A stretch of 5,205 nt of DNA, from the NCBI GenBank assembly GCA_002358575.1, contig DEPD01000118.1, positions 21,709-26,913 of the forward strand, written 5' to 3'. The position numbers and the translations under genes were made by a program. Positions within the stretch are counted from its first letter, which is position 1. Every line of letters begins with the position of its first letter. Positions 1-4,807 of the stretch are shown one piece after another. The notes beneath the pieces are model-generated. The model did not search any database and was not told the origin of the DNA. It saw only the letters and a program-made list of their open reading frames with translations. This stretch comes from Lachnospiraceae bacterium UBA3401 (GTDB lineage: Bacteria; Bacillota; Clostridia; Lachnospirales; Lachnospiraceae).

Positions 1-43
1 TGGCTTGATGCTTGTAACAGAAAGCAGAAGGCTGAACTGTTAC
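1..43 (+). mobile_element. Right end of a second, truncated-by-window copy of the GTAACAG MITE/IS66-like element
   Basis: The 12-mer CTGAACTGTTAC at 32-43 is identical to the last 12 bases of the complete element at 4634-4769. A GTAACAG at 14-20 matches the internal GTAACAG at 4742-4748 of that element. Nine bases separate the two motifs in the complete copy and eleven here, so the copies are related but diverged. Bases 1-13 also partly match 4729-4741 (TGG, TT and TG in the same places). The right boundary is therefore placed at 43. If the 8-bp target duplication of the complete copy is the rule, this copy would be flanked by CAAGATAC (44-51). The left end lies outside the window, so I cannot tell whether this is another MITE or the end of a full insertion sequence. 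Confidence 0.7.
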
Positions 44-71
44 CAAGATACAGTTATGTATCTGCATGAAA

Positions 72-305
72 CTATGATACTAAGTATGGTTTCAATACTT
101 CCATAATCTCATCTGTGCCGCCCTCTGCATGGATATTTAAATCGATAGGCTTAGACAGGTCTAAGCTAAAGATACCCATGATAGACTTTGCATCAATAAC
201 GTATCTGCCTGAAACAAGGTCAAAATCATAATCGAACTTTGTGATATCGTTAACGAAAGACTTTACCTTATCAATAGAGTTTAAAGAAATCTGAACTGTT
301 TTCAT
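72..305 (-). CDS. HPr-like (PTS phosphocarrier family) protein lacking the catalytic histidine
   Basis: This 77-aa protein has the size of HPr (about 85-88 aa). The best match is AKSIMGIFSLDL (residues 39-50), the regulatory serine loop of HPr; Ser41 corresponds to Ser46, the target of HPr kinase. TKFDYDFDL (22-30) and the C-terminal LNIHAEGG also fit the HPr fold. The active-site loop, normally GxHARPA with His15, is absent: aligning the flanking KFD segments puts Ser10 where His15 should be, and the only histidine is His59 near the C-terminus. It therefore probably cannot carry phosphate from enzyme I, and could be regulatory, as Bacillus Crh is (Crh keeps Ser46 but has Gln15). The function is inferred. 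ATG at 305-303 is preceded by AAGGAGG (320-314) with an 8-nt spacer and by its own promoter. It is divergent from mtaB. Confidence 0.85.
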   Translation of the reverse strand: MKTVQISLNSIDKVKSFVNDITKFDYDFDLVSGRYVIDAKSIMGIFSLDLSKPIDLNIHAEGGTDEIMEVLKPYLVS

Positions 306-320
306 TCTGACTACCTCCTT

Positions 321-348
321 TTTATTATCCCTTCTTTTTAATAATAAA
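321..348. repeat. 8-bp inverted repeat over the -10 box and transcription start of the HPr-like gene
   Basis: TTTATTAT (321-328) and ATAATAAA (341-348) are perfect inverted complements separated by 12 bases. The right arm covers the -10 box and the left arm lies next to the SD sequence, so it could be an operator or, partly, a leader hairpin. The arms are pure A/T, so chance in an AT-rich region is a real alternative. Confidence 0.35.
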
Positions 349-369
349 GGGAAACAGTGGAAAAGTCAA
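341..369 (-). promoter_or_regulatory. Sigma-A-type promoter of the HPr-like gene
   Basis: Read on the minus strand, a -35 box TTGACT (369-364) is followed after exactly 17 bases by a -10 box TATTAT (346-341). Transcription would begin near 334, giving a leader of about 30 nt that holds the AAGGAGG ribosome binding site at 320-314. Both boxes are one base or two off consensus and spacing is ideal. Confidence 0.75.
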
Positions 370-429
370 CTAGAGATAAAAAACAGTTATAATGAAAATT
401 GACGAAAATAAACTAAAAATATGTACAAA

Positions 430-460
430 TTGACATTGGTGAAAAAATTTTGTGTGTATT
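430..460 (+). promoter_or_regulatory. Possible promoter of mtaB
   Basis: A perfect -35 hexamer TTGACA lies at 430-435. The best -10 candidate behind it is TGTATT (455-460), with a 19-base spacer, which is imperfect. An alternative is TATGAT at 481-486 with a weak TTAAAG (459-464) as its -35. The region is AT-rich and is the only non-coding DNA upstream of mtaB, so a promoter is expected here, but the exact boxes are uncertain. Confidence 0.4.
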
Positions 461-515
461 AAAGCGCAATCTTTGTGTAATATGATTTTTCGGAAGAGAA
501 AGGACAACCATAAAA

Positions 516-1802
516 ATGAAAACAGTAGCATATCACAACTTGGGTTGTAAAGTCAATGCCTATGAGATGGATGCCATGCTTGAGTCACTGCGGCAGCATG
601 GATATCAGATTGTGCCGTTTGAGGAAAAAGCGGATATTTATATTGTGAATACTTGTACAGTCACAAATATTGCAGACAGAAAGAGCAGGCAGATGCTGCA
701 CAGGGCAAAAAAAACCAACCCTGAGGGAATTGTCGTGGCGGTTGGCTGTTATGTCCAGACCGACACGCAAGCTGTGGAGGTGGACAACGCTGTAGATCTT
801 TTAATTGGAAATAATAGAAAAAAAGATTTAGTTGAAATATTGGAAAACTACATGAATGGTGTGATGCAGGAGGGCGTGATTGATATTCACCATGCGTCAG
901 AGTATGAGGAAATGCAGATAACATCTACCACAGAACACACACGGGCTTATATCAAGATACAGGACGGGTGCAATCAGTTCTGTACATACTGCATGATACC
1001 ATATGCACGGGGGCGTGTCAGATGCCGGGCAAAGGAGTCTATCCTGGAGGAAATCAAAGGACTTACGACAGCGGGATACAAAGAATTTGTGCTGACGGGA
1101 ATCCATATTAGTTCTTATGGTATGAAAGAACTTTTGTTCTTGATGCAGGAAATAGATATGATAGAGGGGGTGGAACGAATCCGCCTAGGCTCGCTTGAAC
1201 CGCGCATTATCACAGAGGACTTTGCAGAAGGGCTGTCTGTGCTTACACATCTTTGTCCTCATTTTCACTTGTCTCTTCAAAGTGGCTGTGACAGTGTGTT
1301 AAAGCGTATGAACCGCCATTACACAGCGAAGGAATATCTGGTGGGGGTCCAATTGTTGCGTCAGTATTTTGACAATCCGGCAATCACTACGGATGTGATT
1401 GTTGGATTTCCAGGAGAGACGGAGCGAGAATTTGAAGTTACCAGAAGCTTTGTGGAGACTGTCAGATTTTATGAAATGCATATTTTTAAGTATTCTAAGA
1501 GACAGGGTACCAAAGCGGCTGTGATGCCAGATCAGGTGCCAGAGAACATCAAAACCTACAGGAGTAATGTGCTGCAGGCTATTGAGCAGCGGGACTCAAA
1601 AGCATTTCGCGCGTCTTATATCGGAAAAAAGGAACAGGTGTTATTTGAAGAAAAAAAGACTATTGCAGGAAAGGAATATTGGATTGGACATACAAAAGAA
1701 TATGTAAAAGTGGCTTGTGTAGCGCAGGATAAAATGCTGGAAAATCAATTGATTACAGAAAAAATCAAGGGATTTCTCCAAGAAGATATATTGATAATAT
1801 AA
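516..1802 (+). CDS. mtaB: tRNA (N6-L-threonylcarbamoyladenosine37-C2) methylthiotransferase MtaB
   Basis: This radical-SAM enzyme of the MiaB/RimO family converts t6A37 to ms2t6A37 next to the anticodon of ANN-decoding tRNAs such as tRNA-Lys(UUU), in the cytoplasm. Three regions are visible. The N-terminal UPF0004/MTTase domain has cluster-binding Cys11 (NLGCKVN), Cys47 (NTCTVTN) and Cys78 (VGCYVQ). The radical-SAM core has the CxxxCxxC motif at Cys152, Cys156 and Cys159 (DGCNQFCTYC), and later the family motifs RLGSLEPRIIT, HLSLQSG and TDVIVGFPGE. The C-terminus, from about residue 365, fits a TRAM RNA-binding domain. NLGCKVN and LGSLEP distinguish it from MiaB and RimO and point to MtaB (B. 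subtilis YqeV). At 428 aa it is slightly short; the segment after SSYG looks a few residues shorter than in relatives I recall. ATG 516 has AGGA (501-504) 11 nt upstream. Confidence 0.95.
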   Translation: MKTVAYHNLGCKVNAYEMDAMLESLRQHGYQIVPFEEKADIYIVNTCTVTNIADRKSRQMLHRAKKTNPEGIVVAVGCYVQTDTQAVEVDNAVDLLIGNNRKKDLVEILENYMNGVMQEGVIDIHHASEYEEMQITSTTEHTRAYIKIQDGCNQFCTYCMIPYARGRVRCRAKESILEEIKGLTTAGYKEFVLTGIHISSYGMKELLFLMQEIDMIEGVERIRLGSLEPRIITEDFAEGLSVLTHLCPHFHLSLQSGCDSVLKRMNRHYTAKEYLVGVQLLRQYFDNPAITTDVIVGFPGETEREFEVTRSFVETVRFYEMHIFKYSKRQGTKAAVMPDQVPENIKTYRSNVLQAIEQRDSKAFRASYIGKKEQVLFEEKKTIAGKEYWIGHTKEYVKVACVAQDKMLENQLITEKIKGFLQEDILII

Positions 1803-1834
1803 TGAGTTGGATATTTTTTATTTTGTGCTAACTC

Positions 1835-1863
1835 TTGAATTTTGGACAGAATTAAGTTATGAT
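1835..1863 (+). promoter_or_regulatory. Promoter of the ireB-ruvX-DUF1292-RNase J cluster
   Basis: A -35 box TTGAAT (1835-1840) and a -10 box TATGAT (1858-1863) are separated by exactly 17 bases. Transcription would start near 1870, leaving a leader of roughly 48 nt that contains the SD GGAAGGAG (1902-1909). It lies in the 115-bp gap after mtaB, so the cluster can be transcribed apart from mtaB. No convincing terminator separates the two, so read-through from mtaB is also possible. Confidence 0.7.
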
Positions 1864-1917
1864 AAATACAACAGTGCAAAAAATACGGAAGCTCATCAAT
1901 TGGAAGGAGCATAGAGA

Positions 1918-2205
1918 ATGGAAGATTTAACACGTACACAATTTATACAGTTAATGCCGGAGGATCTCGGAGAGACTGCCTCGGTCAAGGATGTGATAGC
2001 TTCTGTCTATGCTGCTCTTACAGAGAAGGGGTACAATCCAGTGAATCAGATTGTTGGTTATATCATGTCAGGGGACCCAACTTATATCACAAGTCATAAG
2101 GGCGCGAGAGCGATGATTATGAAAGTGGAGCGGGACGAGCTTGTGGAGGAGATGCTTCGCTCCTACATTCATAATGCAGGTTGGAACAAAACAGGACGGT
2201 TTTAA
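1918..2205 (+). CDS. ireB: IreB family regulatory phosphoprotein (DUF965, YrzL-like)
   Basis: This small cytoplasmic protein (95 aa; relatives are about 85-90 aa) is known from Enterococcus faecalis as a substrate of the PASTA-domain Ser/Thr kinase IreK and a negative influence on cephalosporin resistance. The signature block GYNPVNQIVGYIMSGDPTYI (residues 38-57) followed by GARAMIMKVERDELVEEML (62-80) is diagnostic. The N-terminus MEDLTRTQF has Thr5 and Thr7, placed like the phosphorylated threonines of the enterococcal protein (Thr4 and Thr7 as I recall them), so phosphorylation here is a reasonable inference. The tail GWNKTGRF is a few residues longer than usual. ATG 1918 has GGAAGGAG 8 nt upstream. 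It is the first gene of the cluster and in Firmicutes regularly precedes ruvX. Confidence 0.93.
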   Translation: MEDLTRTQFIQLMPEDLGETASVKDVIASVYAALTEKGYNPVNQIVGYIMSGDPTYITSHKGARAMIMKVERDELVEEMLRSYIHNAGWNKTGRF

Positions 2206-2222
2206 GATAGATTGGCCGATAT

Positions 2223-2226
2223 GGAG
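2223..2226 (+). promoter_or_regulatory. Ribosome binding site that decides the ruvX start
   Basis: GGAG, extended to GGAGAG, lies 6 nt before ATG 2233. Neither of the two upstream in-frame candidates, TTG 2212 and ATG 2221, has an SD-like sequence at a usable distance: the nearest, AGGA at 2193-2196, is 15 nt from TTG 2212. Confidence 0.6.
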
Positions 2227-2232
2227 AGATAC

Positions 2233-2673
2233 ATGAGAAAAATGGGACTAGATTTTGGGTCGAAAACAGTGGGGGTTGCAGTGAGCGACCCACTGCTGAT
2301 TACAGCCCAAGGGATTGAGATTGTACGCAGAAAGTCTGAGAGCAAGCTTCGTCAGACTCTGTCAAGGATTGAGGAATTGATTATAGAGTACGAGGTAGAT
2401 GAAATCGTGCTGGGGTATCCTAAGAATATGAATGACACAGAGGGAGAACGGGTGGAAAAGACACTTGCCTTCAAGGAAATGCTGGAGAGAAGGACAGGTC
2501 TTGATGTACAACTGTGGGATGAACGTTTGACCACGGTCGCAGCAGATAAAGCGATGATAGAAGCCGGTATAAGACGTGAGGAGCGGAAAGAGCACGTTGA
2601 CAAGATAGCGGCAGTTTTTATTTTACAGGGATATTTAGACTATCTGAAAAATAAGGAAAGGTTTGGACAATAA
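2233..2673 (+). CDS. ruvX: RuvX/YqgF family Holliday-junction resolvase-like nuclease
   Basis: This RNase H-fold protein of the YqgF family (B. subtilis YrrK) is linked to pre-16S rRNA 5'-end maturation and, by homology, to Holliday-junction resolution. With ATG 2233 it has 146 aa, close to the usual 138-145. Motifs in order are MGLDFGSKTVGVAVSD (4-19, acidic Asp7), IVLGYPKNMNDTEGER (58-73), WDERLTT (95-101, Asp96 and Glu97) and HVDKIAAVFILQGYLD (121-136, Asp123); these supply the expected acidic metal-binding residues. The start at 2233 makes the N-terminus MRKMGLDFG line up with MRxLGLDxG of relatives. A longer TTG start at 2212 would add seven residues, MADMERY, that relatives lack. The stop lies 2 nt before the DUF1292 gene, so the two are probably coupled. 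Confidence 0.92.
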   Translation: MRKMGLDFGSKTVGVAVSDPLLITAQGIEIVRRKSESKLRQTLSRIEELIIEYEVDEIVLGYPKNMNDTEGERVEKTLAFKEMLERRTGLDVQLWDERLTTVAADKAMIEAGIRREERKEHVDKIAAVFILQGYLDYLKNKERFGQ

Positions 2674-2675
2674 GA

Positions 2676-2939
2676 ATGGAGAGAATTGCCTTTAAGATGG
2701 ATGGGGAAGATGCAATGGTAGATTTTTATGTACTGGAGCAGACAACCATTGGAGGGGTGACTTATATTCTGGTGACAGATGCGGAAGAAGAGGATGATGG
2801 CGAGGCATATATTTTGAAGGCTTCCCCCGAAGCAGATGGCGATGAGCAGGTTTACTGTATGGTGGAGAATGAAGAGGAACTTGCGGCTGTGGCGGGTGTT
2901 TTTGAAAATATGTTGGATGGCATCGACCTGATCGAATAA
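2676..2939 (+). CDS. DUF1292 domain protein (YrzB-like), function unknown
   Basis: This is an 87-aa, strongly acidic, soluble protein. The pattern FYVLEQTTIGGVTYILVTDAEEEDDGEAYILK (residues 17-48), ending in a glutamate-rich helix and NMLDGIDLIE, is typical of DUF1292 (B. subtilis YrzB), which almost always sits beside ruvX and ireB in Firmicutes. Its biochemical role is unknown. It has no signal peptide or membrane segment. It starts 2 nt after the ruvX stop; the purine-rich AAGGAAAGG (2653-2661) is 14 nt away, further than ideal, so translation probably depends on coupling to ruvX. A 21-nt gap separates it from the RNase J gene. Confidence 0.9.
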   Translation: MERIAFKMDGEDAMVDFYVLEQTTIGGVTYILVTDAEEEDDGEAYILKASPEADGDEQVYCMVENEEELAAVAGVFENMLDGIDLIE

Positions 2940-2948
2940 AAATATGAT

Positions 2949-2954
2949 AGGAGG
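2949..2954 (+). promoter_or_regulatory. Strong ribosome binding site fixing a TTG start for RNase J
   Basis: AGGAGG lies 6 nt before TTG 2961. No in-frame ATG or GTG occurs between this SD and the conserved KLKIIPLGGLEQIG segment, so TTG is the only start that fits both the SD and the family N-terminus. Confidence 0.85.
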
Positions 2955-2960
2955 TTTATT

Positions 2961-4634
2961 TTGAAACAGAGCAAACAACAAAATACGGCAAAGCTGAAGA
3001 TTATACCTTTGGGAGGTCTTGAGCAGATTGGAATGAACATTACTGCCTTTGAGTATGAAGACAGTATTGTTGTGGTGGATTGCGGTCTGAGCTTTCCGGC
3101 AGATGATATGTTGGGGGTGGATCTCGTGATACCGGATATCACTTACCTGAAAAATAATCAAGACAAGGTGAAAGGATTTGTGATTACACATGGGCACGAG
3201 GATCATATCGGCGCGCTGCCATACGTACTAAAGGATCTCAATGTGCCGGTATATGCCACAAAGCTGACGATGGGAATTATCGAGAACAAATTGACAGAGC
3301 ACAATCTAATTCATAATGTACGCAGGAAGGTGGTTAAATTCGGGCAGAATATCAATCTTGGCTGCTTCAGGATTGAGTTTATTAAGACAAATCACAGTAT
3401 TGTGGATGCGGCTGCACTGGCGATTTATTCGCCAGCGGGCATTGTGGTGCACACAGGTGATTTTAAGGTGGATTATACTCCTGTATACGGTGATGCGATA
3501 GATTTGCAGCGCTTTGCAGAGCTTGGCAAAAAGGGCGTGCTTGCATTGATGTGTGACAGTACTAACGCGGAGCGGCAGGGATTCACACCCTCTGAGAAAA
3601 AGCTGGGTCCAGTTTTCGATATGCTTTTTGAGGAACACAAAAAGACTAGAATTATCATTGCGACTTTTGCGTCCAATGTGGATCGGGTACAGCAGATTAT
3701 CAACACGGCGGATAAGTTTGGCAGAAAAGTGGTAGTTGAGGGCAGAAGCATGGTCAACATTATAGAGACGGCTTCCAATCTCAATCGCATCAGTATCCCA
3801 GAAAATACGGTGATTGATATTGAGCGTCTAAAAAATTACCCAAAGGACAAGACTGTCATAATTACTACAGGAAGTCAAGGAGAGAGCATGGCAGCGCTCA
3901 GTCGTATGGCAAGCGGTATGCACAAAAAGATTTCGATTGGAAAAGGTGACACAGTTATCTTTTCGTCCAATCCGATTCCTGGCAATGAGAAGGCGGTCAC
4001 AAAGGTCATTAACGAGTTGTTTAAAAAGGGCGCGGATGTGATTTTTCAGGATACACATGTCTCTGGACATGCCTGTCAGGAGGAAATTAAGCTTATTTAT
4101 ACGCTCACAAAGCCAAAATATGCGATTCCAGTACACGGAGAATATAAGCATTTAAAGGCGCAGGCAAAGATTGCAATGGATTTAGGTATCGACAAAGATG
4201 ATGTCTTTATTTTGCAGTCTGGTGATGTGTTGTCACTGGATGATAACAGTGCGAGCATTACTGGAAAGGTTCCGGTTGGCGCAGTGCTTGTGGATGGGCT
4301 TGGCGTTGGTGATGTCGGCAATGTGGTGCTTAGAGACCGACAGCATCTTGCGGAGGATGGCATTTTGATTGTGGTGTTGTCGTTGGACGGCGCATCGGGC
4401 GAATTGCTTGCAGGACCAGATATCGTCTCAAGAGGATTTGTGTATGTCAAGGAGTCGGACGAGCTGCTTGACGAGGCGCGGAAACTGATTGAGAAAGGAG
4501 TGCTTGGCTGTCTTAAGAAAAATATTACAGATTGGGGCAAGATTAAAGGGACGATCAAGGATACGCTGAGTGAGTTTGTGTGGAAAAAGACGAAGAGGCG
4601 CCCTATGATACTTCCGATTATTATGGAAGTATAG
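2961..4634 (+). CDS. Ribonuclease J (metallo-beta-lactamase/beta-CASP 5' exonuclease and endonuclease)
   Basis: This central enzyme of mRNA decay and rRNA maturation in Firmicutes works in the cytoplasm, degrading RNA 5' to 3' and also cutting internally, with Zn/Mn-type metals. At 557 aa it matches B. subtilis RNase J1 and J2 (both about 555 aa). Metal and active-site motifs are complete: HGHEDH (His77, His79, Asp81, His82), His145 in TNHSIVDA, Asp167 in HTGDF and His392 in PVHGEYKH. The beta-CASP region (about 220-370) has GSQGE (304-308) and HVSGHA (366-371), which holds the RNA backbone. The C-terminal domain, about 455-557, ends in RRPMILPIIMEV. It starts at TTG with a strong SD. Intact catalytic residues suggest a J1-like active enzyme rather than the weak J2. 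The last base of its TAG stop is the first base of the inserted element. Confidence 0.96.
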   Translation: MKQSKQQNTAKLKIIPLGGLEQIGMNITAFEYEDSIVVVDCGLSFPADDMLGVDLVIPDITYLKNNQDKVKGFVITHGHEDHIGALPYVLKDLNVPVYATKLTMGIIENKLTEHNLIHNVRRKVVKFGQNINLGCFRIEFIKTNHSIVDAAALAIYSPAGIVVHTGDFKVDYTPVYGDAIDLQRFAELGKKGVLALMCDSTNAERQGFTPSEKKLGPVFDMLFEEHKKTRIIIATFASNVDRVQQIINTADKFGRKVVVEGRSMVNIIETASNLNRISIPENTVIDIERLKNYPKDKTVIITTGSQGESMAALSRMASGMHKKISIGKGDTVIFSSNPIPGNEKAVTKVINELFKKGADVIFQDTHVSGHACQEEIKLIYTLTKPKYAIPVHGEYKHLKAQAKIAMDLGIDKDDVFILQSGDVLSLDDNSASITGKVPVGAVLVDGLGVGDVGNVVLRDRQHLAEDGILIVVLSLDGASGELLAGPDIVSRGFVYVKESDELLDEARKLIEKGVLGCLKKNITDWGKIKGTIKDTLSEFVWKKTKRRPMILPIIMEV

Positions 4635-4777
4635 TAACAGTTCAGATAGGTATTTGCACTTTGCTGCAAATACCGTAAGACAACGTGGTGGCTGCAAGCA
4701 AAAATCCATCGCCAAAGGCGATTTTGCATGGATTTTTGTCCGTAACAGTGAAGGTATCTGAACTGTTACGAAGTATA
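4626..4777. repeat. 8-bp target-site duplication (GAAGTATA) flanking the inserted element
   Basis: GAAGTATA occurs at 4626-4633 and again at 4770-4777, directly abutting both ends of the 15-bp terminal inverted repeats. Such an exact, end-adjacent duplication is the signature of transposition rather than chance. Removing the element and one copy restores a continuous sequence in which RNase J ends GAA-GTA-TAA. Confidence 0.9.
4634..4769 (+). mobile_element. 136-bp MITE-like non-autonomous element, probably mobilised by an IS66-family transposase
   Basis: The ends are perfect 15-bp inverted repeats, GTAACAGTTCAGATA (4634-4648) and TATCTGAACTGTTAC (4755-4769), with an 8-bp direct duplication outside. 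No coding sequence fits inside. The interior is highly structured. GGTATTTGCA/TGCAAATACC (4649-4658 with 4665-4674) makes a 10-bp stem with a 6-nt loop. CAAAAATCCAT/ATGGATTTTTG (4699-4709 with 4728-4738) makes an 11-bp stem enclosing CGCC-AAA-GGCG. An internal GTAACAGT (4742-4749) repeats the left tip. Ends starting GTAA with 8-bp duplications are characteristic of IS66-family elements; that assignment is inference because no transposase is present. The element lies between the RNase J and MltG-like genes and would be transcribed if they form one unit. Confidence 0.88.
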
Positions 4778-4807
4778 AAATAGCTTTGCAGGCAGGGAGG
4801 AAAGGGT

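Noticed and set aside
46..63. Small palindrome AGATAC-N6-GTATCT after the HPr-like stop
   Set aside because: A 6-bp A/T-rich stem with no following T-run on the minus strand does not support a terminator, although it may affect the message end.
388..393. Perfect TATAAT on the plus strand upstream of mtaB
   Set aside because: Seventeen bases upstream is GTCAAC, nothing like TTGACA, and there is no TGn extension; the region is AT-rich enough for chance.
1804..1834. Hairpin after mtaB (GAGTTGG with CTAACTC) as a terminator
   Set aside because: The 7-bp stem has a wobble pair and a 17-nt loop, and the T-rich stretch is in the loop rather than after the stem.
2212..2232. TTG start at 2212 giving a 153-aa RuvX
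   Set aside because: No SD lies at a usable distance and the extra residues MADMERY are not seen in relatives I know; ATG 2233 has GGAG 6 nt upstream and gives the family N-terminus. The longer form cannot be fully excluded.
2640..3206. Minus-strand open frame of 188 codons
   Set aside because: It lies antisense to ruvX, the DUF1292 gene and RNase J, which have clear family motifs; it has no recognisable domains and its composition is that of a complementary-strand shadow.
4097..4729. Minus-strand open frame of 210 codons
   Set aside because: It is antisense to the well-conserved RNase J C-terminus, Ser/Pro/Thr-rich like a shadow frame, and its first part lies in the inserted element, which has no reason to encode protein.
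4699..4740. Hairpin within the element as an intrinsic terminator
   Set aside because: The stem is A/T-rich and the T-run is inside the 3' arm instead of following it. It could still attenuate transcription, but a terminator call is not supported.
4774..4779. TATAAA just after the element as a -10 box for the MltG-like gene
   Set aside because: No -35-like hexamer lies 16-18 bases upstream; the sequence is part of the target duplication plus the old rnj 3' end.
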